Shown: positions 43,931-52,554, counted from the stretch's first letter. The stretch: 64,000 nt of DNA from Mycobacterium lentiflavum (GCF_022374895.2 NZ_CP092423.2:5456001-5520000); one strand, 5' to 3'. A program made the numbers and translations. The notes: generated by a model not told the origin, from the letters alone.

Positions 43931-45133
43931 TCAACTGACGCAGGTCCCGGTGCCCACCTGTTGGGTGTCACCGATCTTGGCCATCTGGCCGGCCACCTCA
44001 CCTGCGGTCAACACGAACCCGGTGTCGGGATCGTCGACGGCCGCGCCGAACACCACGCCCAGCACGTGACCGCTGAGATCGATCAGCGGACCACCCGAAT
44101 TGCCTTGCTCCACATTGGCTCTGATGGTGTAGACGTCGCGCGTGACCGGCTGCGGGTCGCGATAGATGTCGGGGCCGCTGAGTTTGATGGCTTCGCGAAT
44201 CCTGGCCGGGGTCGCGGTGAAGTTGCCGCCGCCGGGGTAGCCCAGCACCACCACGTTGGTGCCGGTCTTCGCCTCGGTTTCACTGAAAGCCAGTGGCGGT
44301 GGCGGCAGGTTCGGAATGGCAAGAATGGCAATGTCGACCGAGGGGTCGTAGGAAACGACGGTGGCGTCCAACGGATTACCGCTGGCGTAGATCTGGACGC
44401 TGCTGGACCCGGCCACCACGTGCGCATTGGTCATCACCCGATCGGGAGCGATGACAAATCCCGTGCCCTCCAACACTTTCTGGCAGCTGGGCGCCAGGCT
44501 GCGTACCTTGACCACGCTGGGCGCGGCGGCGGTGACCACCGGATTGGTGGCCAGTGCCGGATCCGGTGATTCGACCGGAATCACCGGCGTGCGGCTGAAT
44601 GGCTCGAGCACCGCCGGCAGCCCCGAGGTGTTCAACAGCGCCGAAAGGCGTTTGGGCACAGTCTTCAACCACGCGGGTGCGATGTTGTTGACCTCGGCGA
44701 GTACCCGCGAACCGCGGACCGCGGCTGCCAGCTCGGGCTGGTCTTTCGACTGCGTCAGCGGCGTCGCCAGCAGCCACGCGGCGGTGAGCACGACGACGAG
44801 CTGCACGCCCACCCCGATGACCGAGTCGACGGTTCTAACGGTGCGGCTGCGGATTGCGCCGCGCACCGCCCGTCCCAGCACCACGCCGGCGACCTCACCG
44901 ACGACGACCAGCGCGAGAATCAGGAACAGCGCGCCGAACAGCTTGGCGCGCGGTGCGGCGATGTGGCTGACGATGTGGGGCGCCAGCAGCACCCCGGCGA
45001 TCGCGCCGAGCAGCACACCGATAAACGAGAAGAGCGAACCGACCGCGCCCGATCGCCAGCCCGAGATGGCCGCGATGAAAGCGACGGCGAGCACCGCGAT
45101 ATCCAGCCACTGCGACGGGGTCATCGAATTCAT
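43931..45133 (-). CDS. marP: Membrane serine protease MarP
   Basis: Periplasmic protease required for acid resistance in M. tuberculosis (Rv3671c). 400 aa. Four N-terminal transmembrane helices (CvpA-like, about residues 11-120), then a chymotrypsin-like domain. Catalytic His238, Asp267 and Ser346 (G-N-S-G-G); Cys217 and Cys398 correspond to the redox disulfide of the M. tuberculosis enzyme. ATG 45133 overlaps the upstream NUDIX stop (ATGA); an internal ATG at 45124 aligns with the M. tuberculosis start. Reported substrate is the peptidoglycan hydrolase RipA. Confidence 0.95.
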   Translation of the reverse strand: MNSMTPSQWLDIAVLAVAFIAAISGWRSGAVGSLFSFIGVLLGAIAGVLLAPHIVSHIAAPRAKLFGALFLILALVVVGEVAGVVLGRAVRGAIRSRTVRTVDSVIGVGVQLVVVLTAAWLLATPLTQSKDQPELAAAVRGSRVLAEVNNIAPAWLKTVPKRLSALLNTSGLPAVLEPFSRTPVIPVESPDPALATNPVVTAAAPSVVKVRSLAPSCQKVLEGTGFVIAPDRVMTNAHVVAGSSSVQIYASGNPLDATVVSYDPSVDIAILAIPNLPPPPLAFSETEAKTGTNVVVLGYPGGGNFTATPARIREAIKLSGPDIYRDPQPVTRDVYTIRANVEQGNSGGPLIDLSGHVLGVVFGAAVDDPDTGFVLTAGEVAGQMAKIGDTQQVGTGTCVS

Positions 45134-45912
45134 CGCGCGCCGCCCTGCTGGCCGACCAGCACCATCGCGTCGTCGAGTTCACGGACGTCGTTAGTGTCCC
45201 ACGGCTTTGCCCAGCCGGCGACGTCGAGAACGGCAGAGATCACCTGGCCAGTGAATCCCCACACCAGCATTTGGTTCAGCAGAAACGCCGGACCGGCCCA
45301 GCGATTGCCCAGGTCGCCGCGGTAGACCATCAGCCGGTTGTCCGGATTGATGAACGCGCGCACCGGAACCCGCGACACGATCGCCGTCTCGCCCTCGTTA
45401 ACCACCGCGACCGGTCCGGGGTCCGGCGAGTAGGCCAGCACCGGAACGACGTGAAACTGCGACGGCGCGATGAACGTCTTCTCCATCGTGATCAGGGGGT
45501 GCAGCCGGGTGACGTCAATCCCGGTCTCCTCGTGCGCTTCTCGCAGAGCGGTGGCAACCGGCCCGCGATCGCCGGGGTCGGCCGCGCCGCCGGGAAACGC
45601 CGCCTGGCCCGCATGGTGTCGCAGCGAGGACGCGCGCACCGTGAGCAATAGGTCGGCGTCGTCGGGCAGGCCGTCGTTACCCGGCCCGGACTCGGGACCC
45701 GAAAACAGCACCAGCACAGCGGCCTCGCGGTCGTCGTTCGCGGATGCCGCCCGGGCCGCGGTCACCATCGCCAACACGTCGGGAGGCAACCGGCGCCGGT
45801 AAGCCTCCGGGATCTGGCCCACGTTGTCGACCAGCGGCCGCAACCAGGACGGGCAGACGTCGGGCGTGAGGGGAACCGTCCCCTGCGCGCGGGCGGCACC
45901 CCCACCACTCAC
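45130..45912 (-). CDS. CoA-pyrophosphatase-type NUDIX hydrolase (Rv3672c)
   Basis: 260 aa. The GTG at 45912 is fixed by a perfect AAGGAGG five nt upstream; the frame open to 46104 lies within the neighbour. CoA-hydrolase signature 'LLLTVRASSLRHHAGQAAFPGG' precedes the NUDIX box G-x5-(D)-x7-R-E-A-H-E-E-T-G (about residues 106-132). Hydrolyses CoA or its derivatives in CoA turnover. Coupled to marP by ATGA. Confidence 0.88.
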   Translation of the reverse strand: MSGGGAARAQGTVPLTPDVCPSWLRPLVDNVGQIPEAYRRRLPPDVLAMVTAARAASANDDREAAVLVLFSGPESGPGNDGLPDDADLLLTVRASSLRHHAGQAAFPGGAADPGDRGPVATALREAHEETGIDVTRLHPLITMEKTFIAPSQFHVVPVLAYSPDPGPVAVVNEGETAIVSRVPVRAFINPDNRLMVYRGDLGNRWAGPAFLLNQMLVWGFTGQVISAVLDVAGWAKPWDTNDVRELDDAMVLVGQQGGAR

Positions 45913-45967
45913 CGGCGCCTCCTTGTCGGGTCCACCTGCCCAGCCATTTTCGGACCGGCGAACTCGG

Positions 45968-46603
45968 TCATCCGTTGTTTGCGACCGCGGCCTCGATCTC
46001 GTCGGCACTCGCGAAATCGCGCAGCAGCGTCTGCGCAACGCTACCGTCCGGTCTAAGCACCACCGTCGCGGGCACCACATTTGCGACCTGGAGTGCCGCG
46101 GCAATCAGCCGCCGCCCATCCTGCAAGGTCGGGAGCCGAACGCCCAGTTCGGCGAGCCGCAACAATGCGGCAGTCTCGTTCTCGTCCTGATGCACGGTCA
46201 CCACGATGACGTCGGAGGAGACCCGGCGCTGATATTCGGCCATCGCGGGCAGTTCGGCCGCGCACGGCGCGCACCAATACGCCCATAAATTGAGGACCAC
46301 CCGGCGGCCGGCCAGCGCACGAGCGACGTCGACGCTGGATCCGTCGGCAGCGCATTCGACCACCACACCGCGCAGGACGGCGGGGCCGGTGCCGTTGCCC
46401 GGCGCGGGGCACGGTGGCAGGTTTGCTCGCGCCCGGGGGCCGGCCAGCGCCGCCGGTGTGTCGGCGTCGCGGTGCTCTCGATTCGCCGACGGCACGGTCG
46501 TCGCGTTGGGCGCGGATTCGTCGCGCAGTTGCGCGACGAACGCGGCCACCAGCGCCACCACCACCGCCAAGATCGCGATGGTCCAGCGAGCTCTCGGGTA
46601 CAA
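45968..46603 (-). CDS. Membrane-anchored thioredoxin-like protein (Rv3673c)
   Basis: 211 aa. N-terminal signal anchor (about residues 7-26), linker, then a TlpA/ResA-like domain with redox motif W-C-A-P-C (Cys111, Cys114) and cis-Pro region 'NVVPATVVL'. Faces the periplasm and reduces or oxidises exported disulfides. Part of the nth-Rv3673c-Rv3672c-marP run. Confidence 0.88.
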   Translation of the reverse strand: MYPRARWTIAILAVVVALVAAFVAQLRDESAPNATTVPSANREHRDADTPAALAGPRARANLPPCPAPGNGTGPAVLRGVVVECAADGSSVDVARALAGRRVVLNLWAYWCAPCAAELPAMAEYQRRVSSDVIVVTVHQDENETAALLRLAELGVRLPTLQDGRRLIAAALQVANVVPATVVLRPDGSVAQTLLRDFASADEIEAAVANNG

Positions 46604-46616
46604 CGTCCCGGCCGTG

Positions 46617-47450
46617 TTACAGCCCGACCAGACTGAGCAGGTGTTCGGCCTCGGGGCCCTGCACCAGCGGCGCGGCCAGCGCCGGCTCGGTGGGGCCCAG
46701 CCCGAACGAAGGGCAGTCCTTGGCGAGTACGCAGGCTCCGCAAGCCGGCTTGCGCGCGTGGCACACCCGGCGGCCGTGGAAGATCACGCGGTGGCTGAGC
46801 AGGGTCCATTCCTTGCGTTCGACCAGTTCGCCGACGGCGTGCTCGATTTTGACCGGGTCCTTTTCCTCGGTCCAGCGCCATCTGGCCACCAGCCGCTGAA
46901 AGTGGGTGTCGACGGTGATGCCGGGAATGTCGAAGGCGTTCCCCAAGACGACATTGGCGGTTTTGCGCCCGACCCCCGGCAGTGTCACCAACTCGTCCAT
47001 CGTCGACGGCACCTCGCCGTCGAACTTCTCGACCAGGGCCTGCCCCAACCCGATCAGTGAGCTCGCCTTGTTGCGGAAGAAGCCAGTGGGACGGATGAGG
47101 TTTTCCAGCTCGTCGCGATCGGCTTTCGCATAATCCAGGGCCGACTTATATCTGGCGAACAATGCGGGCGTCGTCAGGTTCACCCGTTTGTCGGTGCTCT
47201 GCGCCGAAAGAATAGTGGCCACCACCAGTTCCAGCGGCGATCTGAAATCCAGCTCGCAATGCGCGTCCGGAAATGCTTGTGCCAGTGTGCGATTCATCCT
47301 GCGCGCGCGACGCACCAAACCGGCCCGAGTTTCTGAAGCCCAACGCCGGGCAAGGGCGGAATCGGGCTTGAAATCAGGCTTGGAATCAGGCTTGGAATCA
47401 GGCTTAGCCGCGGTGGTTTTCGAACGCCCGGACGGCCCTGCCACTGTCAC
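46617..47450 (-). CDS. nth: Endonuclease III Nth
   Basis: Base-excision-repair glycosylase/AP lyase for oxidised pyrimidines (Rv3674c). 277 aa. Helix-hairpin-helix 'LPGVGRKTANVVLG' with the catalytic Lys, catalytic Asp in 'VDTHFQRL', and [4Fe-4S] Cys set C-x6-C-x2-C-x5-C in 'CHARKPACGACVLAKDC'. The N-terminus extends about 35 residues beyond the M. tuberculosis protein and holds K-P-D-S repeats. GTG start at 47450; a shorter product beginning near 'RWASETRAGL' is possible. Heads the leftward run to marP; divergent from the Rv3675-like gene. Confidence 0.94.
   Translation of the reverse strand: MTVAGPSGRSKTTAAKPDSKPDSKPDFKPDSALARRWASETRAGLVRRARRMNRTLAQAFPDAHCELDFRSPLELVVATILSAQSTDKRVNLTTPALFARYKSALDYAKADRDELENLIRPTGFFRNKASSLIGLGQALVEKFDGEVPSTMDELVTLPGVGRKTANVVLGNAFDIPGITVDTHFQRLVARWRWTEEKDPVKIEHAVGELVERKEWTLLSHRVIFHGRRVCHARKPACGACVLAKDCPSFGLGPTEPALAAPLVQGPEAEHLLSLVGL
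47360..47405 (-). repeat. 12-bp tandem repeats in nth 5' end
   Basis: Nearly four units of GGAATCAGGCTT (plus-strand sense), encoding K-P-D-S/F on the minus strand near the N-terminus of Nth. A slippage-prone, probably disordered extension. Confidence 0.75.
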
Positions 47451-47494
47451 CTACGACAGAGTACTGATTTCGTAATCTCACTGAGACCTTGGCC

Positions 47495-47881
47495 ATGTTT
47501 ACTCTCCTTGTGTCATGGTTGCTGGTGGCGTGCGTGCCCGGGCTGCTGATGCTCGCGGCGCTCGGCCTGGGGCGGCTCGAAAGGGAGCTTGGCCGCGAGT
47601 CGATTACGTCGACCGACGTCGACGAGTTTCTCGAACAGGCGCAGGCCATGGATATGCACACGCTGGCCCGGGAAGGGATGCCCGAAGCGCTGGAATACCT
47701 GCATCGACGCCAGGCCCAGCAACTTGCGCTGTCCCCGCCGCCCACCGGTCGCCATCGCGCCGAATCACTGCTGGCAACCGCATTCACCGATCCCCCCGCA
47801 CGCGCTTTGCCGATGCGAATACACGCGCATTCAGGCGGAAATCCGCAATATGAGGCGACTAGACACGTCAATCGTGTGTAG
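47495..47881 (+). CDS. Single-span membrane protein (Rv3675 family)
   Basis: 128 aa. One N-terminal transmembrane helix (about residues 2-24) and a cytosolic helical part with 'DEFLEQAQAMDMHTLAREGMPEALEYLHRRQ'. Small mycobacterial family with no known function. ATG at 47495 preferred over the TTG at 47489. Located 86 nt upstream of crp on the same strand, so it could share its transcript; no terminator is seen between them. Confidence 0.72.
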   Translation: MFTLLVSWLLVACVPGLLMLAALGLGRLERELGRESITSTDVDEFLEQAQAMDMHTLAREGMPEALEYLHRRQAQQLALSPPPTGRHRAESLLATAFTDPPARALPMRIHAHSGGNPQYEATRHVNRV

Positions 47882-47966
47882 CGTTGGCACGTTGGCCTAC
47901 CTCTAGACTCGTAACCCGGGCTAGGTAGGTATCCATATCACTTCGTTGGAAAGCTGAAGAGGCAAC

Positions 47967-48641
47967 GTGGACGAGATCCTGGCAAGGGCAGGAATCTTCC
48001 AAGGGGTTGAACCCGGCGCAGTCGCCGCACTGACCAAGCAATTACAACCCGTCGACTTCCCGCGTGGACACACCGTTTTCGCGGAAGGGGAACCAGGCGA
48101 TCGGCTGTACATCATCGTCTCGGGGAAGGTCAAGATCGGTCGCCGATCACCCGATGGCCGGGAGAATCTGCTGACGATCATGGGCCCGTCGGACATGTTC
48201 GGCGAACTGTCGATCTTCGACCCGGGCCCCCGGACGTCGAGCGCCACGACGATCACCGAGGTGCGCGCGGTCTCGATGGACCGCGATGCGCTGCGCGCGT
48301 GGATCGCCGATCGGCCCGAAATCGCCGAGCAATTGCTACGGGTTCTCGCCCGACGGCTGCGTCGCACTAACAACAACCTGGCCGACCTCATCTTCACCGA
48401 CGTGCCCGGCCGGGTGGCCAAGCAGCTGCTGCAGCTCGCCCAGCGTTTCGGCACCCAGGAGGGTGGGGCAATGCGGGTCACCCACGACCTGACCCAAGAG
48501 GAGATCGCCCAGCTGGTGGGCGCTTCCCGGGAGACGGTCAACAAGGCCCTCGCCGATTTCGCCCACCGCGGGTGGATCCGGCTGGAGGGTAAGAGCGTGC
48601 TGATCTCGGACTCCGAGAGGCTGGCGCGCCGAGCGAGGTAA
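47967..48641 (+). CDS. crp: cAMP receptor protein Crp
   Basis: Global cAMP-responsive regulator (Rv3676), 224 aa, the usual length. cAMP pocket: Gly79, Glu80 (F-G-E-L-S) and Arg89-Thr90. HTH 'TQEEIAQLVGASRETVNKALADF' (about residues 174-196). GTG start at 47967 with GAAGAGG upstream. Works with class III cyclases such as the one in this window. The stop codon lies inside the first unit of a 54-bp tandem repeat. Confidence 0.96.
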   Translation: MDEILARAGIFQGVEPGAVAALTKQLQPVDFPRGHTVFAEGEPGDRLYIIVSGKVKIGRRSPDGRENLLTIMGPSDMFGELSIFDPGPRTSSATTITEVRAVSMDRDALRAWIADRPEIAEQLLRVLARRLRRTNNNLADLIFTDVPGRVAKQLLQLAQRFGTQEGGAMRVTHDLTQEEIAQLVGASRETVNKALADFAHRGWIRLEGKSVLISDSERLARRAR

Positions 48642-48830
48642 GCGCGGGCGCAGCCCGGGCGCGACCGAGCGAGCATCCCACCCCGAGCGAGGTAAGCGCG
48701 GGCGCAGCCCGGGCGCGACCGAGCGAGCATCCCACCCCGAGCGAGGTAAGCGCGGGCGCAGCCCGGGCGCGACCGAGCGAGCATCCCACCCCGAGCGAGG
48801 TAAGCGCGGGCGCAGCCCGGGCGCGACCGA
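48631..48830 (+). repeat. 54-bp tandem repeat (VNTR), 3.7 copies
   Basis: Units begin at 48631, 48685, 48739 and 48793; the last is truncated after 38 bp. Copies appear identical. Each starts GAGCGAGGTAAGCGCGGG and includes the TAA used as the crp stop. The unit is a multiple of 3, so copy-number change leaves the crp C-terminus unaltered. Not CRISPR: there are no spacers. Confidence 0.93.
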
Positions 48831-48835
48831 GGAGT

Positions 48836-49630
48836 TCACTCTCGGCGCAGATAGTCCAATTGCGCCTGTACGGACCATTCGGCGGCATCCCACAGTTTCT
48901 CGTCGACGTCGAGATAGACGTGTTCGACGATCTCGCGGGCGGTCGCTTCGCCGCCGAGGTCGCCCAGCGCCGCGCGCACCTGCTCGAGACGCTCGTGGCG
49001 GTGCGTCAGGTACCCGGTGGTGACGGATTCCAAATCAGCCAGGTCGGGGCCGTGGCCGGGCAGCACCGTGCGACGGCCCAGACCGCGCAGTCGCCGCAGT
49101 GACTCCAGGTAGTCGGCGAGGCTGCCGTCTTCGCTGTCGATGACGGTGGTGCCGCGGCCGAGCACGCTGTCGGCGGTCAGCACCGCGTCGTCGAGCACGA
49201 ACGACAGCGAGTCCGCGGTGTGCCCCGGCGTCGCCATCACCTTGATCTTCAGGTTGGCGGCATCGATGACCTCACCGTCGACCAGCTCGCCGCCGAGCCC
49301 ACGCAGGAATCCGCTGCCCGCCGAGCGCACGGTCGCACCGGTGAGCTCGACCAACTTGTCGATGGCGTCGGTGTGATCGCCGTGTCGGTGGCTGATCAGC
49401 ACCAGGGCGACGCGCCCCAGCGAGGCGATCCGCGCGATGTGCTCGTTGTCGTCGGGTCCCGGGTCCACGATGACCAGCTCGTCGCTGCGGGGTCCGCGCA
49501 ACACCCAGGTGTTGGTGCCCTCCAGCGTCAGCAGGCCAGGGTTCTCGGCCAGCAGGACCGAGGCAGTGTCGGTGACCGCCCGCAAACTGCCGTAGGCGGG
49601 ATGAGTCAGCGGCTCGACTGTCTCGGTCAC
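48836..49630 (-). CDS. MBL-fold metallohydrolase (Rv3677c)
   Basis: 264 aa. Metal motif H-R-H-G-D-H-T-D (His81, His83, Asp85, His86), further His in 'ATPGHTADS' and 'LPGHGPDL'. C-terminal winged-helix-like part as in LACTB2 proteins, which act as nucleases or hydrolases; substrate unknown. Its 3' end lies 5 bp from the crp VNTR. GTG start. Follows the RidA gene by 5 nt, so likely an operon. Confidence 0.87.
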   Translation of the reverse strand: MTETVEPLTHPAYGSLRAVTDTASVLLAENPGLLTLEGTNTWVLRGPRSDELVIVDPGPDDNEHIARIASLGRVALVLISHRHGDHTDAIDKLVELTGATVRSAGSGFLRGLGGELVDGEVIDAANLKIKVMATPGHTADSLSFVLDDAVLTADSVLGRGTTVIDSEDGSLADYLESLRRLRGLGRRTVLPGHGPDLADLESVTTGYLTHRHERLEQVRAALGDLGGEATAREIVEHVYLDVDEKLWDAAEWSVQAQLDYLRRE

Positions 49631-49635
49631 GGCCG

Positions 49636-50091
49636 TTAGCCGACCTCCACGATCAGCTCGACTTCGACCGGCGCATCCAGCGGCAGCTCGGACACACCCA
49701 CCGCCGAACGTGCATGCGCGCCTTGGTCGCCGAACACCTCACCGAGCAGTTCCGAGGCCCCGTTGACGACGCCGGGCTGACCGTTGAAGCCGGGTGCCGA
49801 GGCGACGAATCCGACGACCTTGACCACCCGCACCACCGCGTCGATACCCACCAGAGAGTTCACCGCCGCCAGGGCGTTGAGCGCACACAGCCGCGCCATC
49901 GCCTTGGCGTCATCGGGATTGACGTCGGTGCCCACCTTGCCGGTGCCCGCCACCTTTCCCGCCACGATCGGCAGCTGGCCCGAGGTGTAGACCAGGTTGC
50001 CGGTGCGCACCGCGGGAACATAAGAGGCGAGTGGCGCAACCAAGTCCGGAAGTGTGACACCGAGCTGTTCAAGCCGGGCCGAAGCATTCAT
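49636..50091 (-). CDS. RidA family protein (Rv3678c)
   Basis: 151 aa, YjgF/YER057c/UK114 fold. 'NLVYTSGQLPIVAGKVAG' and 'LCALNALAAVNSLVG' match the family. Enamine/imine deaminases of this fold defuse reactive 2-aminoacrylate from PLP enzymes; here a PLP lyase (Cds1) is encoded 7 kb away. The catalytic Arg of classic RidA (position 105) is not evident, so activity is uncertain. Confidence 0.85.
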   Translation of the reverse strand: MNASARLEQLGVTLPDLVAPLASYVPAVRTGNLVYTSGQLPIVAGKVAGTGKVGTDVNPDDAKAMARLCALNALAAVNSLVGIDAVVRVVKVVGFVASAPGFNGQPGVVNGASELLGEVFGDQGAHARSAVGVSELPLDAPVEVELIVEVG

Positions 50092-50106
50092 CCGCCGGTG
50101 TCCTCT

Positions 50107-50268
50107 TTACTTAGGGCGCTTCAGATAGGCGACGTGTTGCTCACCGGTCGGCCCGGGCAGCACGGCGACCAGCTCCCAACCGTCGGCGCCCCATTGGTCG
50201 AGGATCTGTTTGGTGGCGTGCGTCAGCAGCGGAACCGTGGCGTATTCCCATGGGGTCGGTTGGCTCAT
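50107..50268 (-). CDS. Small DUF4177-type protein (Rv3678A homologue)
   Basis: 53 aa, translated by hand: starts M-S-Q-P-T-P-W-E-Y-A-T-V-P and ends H-V-A-Y-L-K-R-P-K. 'W-E-Y-A-T-V-P' with 'LDQWGADGWELVAVLP' is the typical DUF4177 hairpin (W-G-x-D-G-W-E-L). ATG at 50268, stop at 50107-50109, 15 nt before the RidA start, so it leads the leftward run Rv3678A-RidA-MBL. Function unknown. Confidence 0.85.
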   Translation of the reverse strand: MSQPTPWEYATVPLLTHATKQILDQWGADGWELVAVLPGPTGEQHVAYLKRPK

Positions 50269-50377
50269 GACGCGAGCTTATCCGTCGGGCGTGAACCCCA
50301 CGGGTCAGCCCGGTGGACCGCGATCCGACGTAGCTACCCGATTTGCGGGGGCCGCGAAGGCCTCGGGCTAGCATGCG

Positions 50378-51400
50378 ATGGTGGAAACCACTTCTAGCGG
50401 CAACGCTGCCGTCGGCTGGCCGGCGCGACTGTCGAAGGCCCGCCTGCACTTCGTCACCGGCAAAGGCGGGACGGGCAAATCCACGATCGCGGCCGCGCTG
50501 GCACTGACCCTGGCGGCCGGCGGCCGCAAAGTCCTGCTGGTGGAGGTAGAGGGTCGCCAAGGGATTGCGCAACTCTTCGACGTTCCGCCGCTGCCCTACC
50601 AGGAGCTGCAGATCGCCACCGCCGAGCGCGGCGGTCAGGTCAACGCCCTGGCGATCGACATCGAGGCCGCGTTCCTGGAATACCTCGACATGTTCTACAA
50701 CCTCGGGATCGCCGGACGGGCGATGCGCCGAATCGGTGCGATCGAGTTCGCTACGACGATCGCGCCCGGCCTGCGCGACGTGCTGCTCACCGGCAAGATC
50801 AAGGAGACGGTGGTTCGCAGGGACAAGAACAAGCTGCCGGTTTACGACGCGATAGTCGTCGACGCACCCCCGACGGGCCGCATCGCACGCTTCCTGGACG
50901 TCACCAAAGCGGTGTCCGATCTGGCCAAGGGTGGACCGGTGCACTCGCAAAGCGAGGGCGTGGTCAAGCTGCTGCACTCCGATGCGACCGCCATTCACTT
51001 GGTCACGCTGCTCGAAGCGCTGCCGGTGCAGGAGACGATGGAAGCCATCGAGGAGCTTGCCGAGATGCAACTTCCGATCGGCAGTGTGATCGTGAATCGC
51101 AACATTCCGACCTACCTCGAGCCCCGCGACCTGATTAAGGCCGCGGAGGGCGACATCGATGCCGACGCAGTGCGCGCCGGGTTGAAGACGGCTGGAATCG
51201 AGCTGGGCGACAACGACTTTGCCGGCCTACTGACCGAAACCATTCAGCACGCGACCCGGATTGCGGCACGGGCCGAGACCGCACAACAGCTCGACGCGTT
51301 GAAGGTGCCACGGCTGGAGTTGCCCGCGATCTCCGACGGTGTGGACCTCGGCAGCCTGTATGAGCTGTCGGAATCGCTTGCACAGCAAGGAGTTCGATGA
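50378..51400 (+). CDS. ArsA/Get3-like ATPase A (Rv3679, BagA type)
   Basis: 340 aa, deviant Walker A G-K-G-G-T-G-K-S (residues 28-35) with both signature Lys. 'VVDAPPTGRIARFLDV' is Switch II-like. Pairs with the next gene product; the two M. tuberculosis proteins form a complex (called BagA/BagB as I recall) related to eukaryotic Get3 and needed for tolerance to glycerol and some drugs. ATG 50378; GTG 50381 is possible. Divergent from the DUF4177 gene. Confidence 0.88.
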   Translation: MVETTSSGNAAVGWPARLSKARLHFVTGKGGTGKSTIAAALALTLAAGGRKVLLVEVEGRQGIAQLFDVPPLPYQELQIATAERGGQVNALAIDIEAAFLEYLDMFYNLGIAGRAMRRIGAIEFATTIAPGLRDVLLTGKIKETVVRRDKNKLPVYDAIVVDAPPTGRIARFLDVTKAVSDLAKGGPVHSQSEGVVKLLHSDATAIHLVTLLEALPVQETMEAIEELAEMQLPIGSVIVNRNIPTYLEPRDLIKAAEGDIDADAVRAGLKTAGIELGDNDFAGLLTETIQHATRIAARAETAQQLDALKVPRLELPAISDGVDLGSLYELSESLAQQGVR

Positions 51401-52554
51401 GTACCACACCGAAAATCCTTGACCTGGCGTCAATTCTGGCCGATCGATCCAACCGCGTCGTGGTGTGCTGCGGCGCCGGCGGCGTGGGTAAGACGACAAC
51501 CGCGGCGGCGATGGCTTTACGCGCGGCCGAATATGGCCGCACTGTGTGCGTTTTGACGATCGACCCCGCCAAACGGCTAGCGCAGGCGTTGGGAGTCAAC
51601 GATCTTGGCAACACGCCACAGCGGGTGCCGCTGGCGCCCGAGGTCACCGGCGAGTTGCACGCAATGATGCTCGACATGCGGCGCACGTTCGACGAAATGG
51701 TGATCCAATATTCCGGAGGCGTTCGGGCGCAAGCGATTTTGGACAACCAGTTTTACCAGACGGTCGCCACCTCTCTCGCCGGAACACAGGAGTACATGGC
51801 GATGGAGAAGCTCGGCCAGCTGCTGAGCGAGGACCGCTGGGACCTGGTGGTGGTGGACACTCCCCCGTCACGCAATGCACTCGACTTCCTGGACGCGCCG
51901 AAACGTCTGGGTAGCTTCATGGACAGCCGACTGTGGCGGCTGTTGCTCGCCCCGGGCCGCGGCATCGGCAAATTGGTCACCGGCGCAATGGGTTTGGCGA
52001 TGAAGGCGCTCTCGACGGTCCTCGGTTCGCAGATGCTGGGCGACGCGGCGGCCTTCGTGCAGTCACTGGACGCCACTTTCGGCGGCTTCCGCGAGAAGGC
52101 GGACCGCACCTACGCGCTGTTGAAAAGGCGTGGCACCCAGTTCGTGGTGGTGTCGGCGGCCGAACCCGACGCGCTTCGTGAGGCGTCCTTCTTCGTCGAC
52201 CGGCTCTCGCAAGAGAGCATGCCGCTGGCGGGGCTGATCTTGAACCGAACCCATCCCCTGCTGTGCGCACTGCCGGTGGAGCGGGCCATCGACGGCATCG
52301 AGTCGCTGAAGTCTGATACGGACTCCGATGCCGCATCGCTGGCCACGGCGGTGCTCCAGATTCACGCCGACCGGGGCCAGACCGCCAAGCGAGAGGTCCG
52401 ACTGCTGTCCCGATTCACCGGCGCCAATCCACACGTGCCGGTCGTGGGCGTTCCGTCGCTGCCGTTCGACGTTTCGGATCTGGAAGCCCTGCGTGCGCTC
52501 GCCGATCAAATCACCGCGGCCGGCGACGACACGGCCCGCGCAGCGGATCGCTGA
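51397..52554 (+). CDS. ArsA/Get3-like ATPase B (Rv3680, BagB type)
   Basis: 385 aa, Walker A G-A-G-G-V-G-K-T (residues 26-33): the signature first Lys is Ala, so it differs from its partner. 'DLVVVDTPPSRNALDFLDAP' is Switch II. ATG overlaps the partner's stop (ATGA), supporting 1:1 synthesis. Chaperone or anion-pump activity inferred from the family only. Confidence 0.88.
   Translation: MSTTPKILDLASILADRSNRVVVCCGAGGVGKTTTAAAMALRAAEYGRTVCVLTIDPAKRLAQALGVNDLGNTPQRVPLAPEVTGELHAMMLDMRRTFDEMVIQYSGGVRAQAILDNQFYQTVATSLAGTQEYMAMEKLGQLLSEDRWDLVVVDTPPSRNALDFLDAPKRLGSFMDSRLWRLLLAPGRGIGKLVTGAMGLAMKALSTVLGSQMLGDAAAFVQSLDATFGGFREKADRTYALLKRRGTQFVVVSAAEPDALREASFFVDRLSQESMPLAGLILNRTHPLLCALPVERAIDGIESLKSDTDSDAASLATAVLQIHADRGQTAKREVRLLSRFTGANPHVPVVGVPSLPFDVSDLEALRALADQITAAGDDTARAADR

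Noticed and set aside
48631..48830. Possible CRISPR array
   Set aside because: Direct repeats are contiguous with no spacers and no cas genes nearby.
48538..48888. Repetitive minus-strand open frame rich in G-R-A-R-A-A-P repeats
   Set aside because: Produced only by reading through the 54-bp VNTR; no start signal and no conserved protein.
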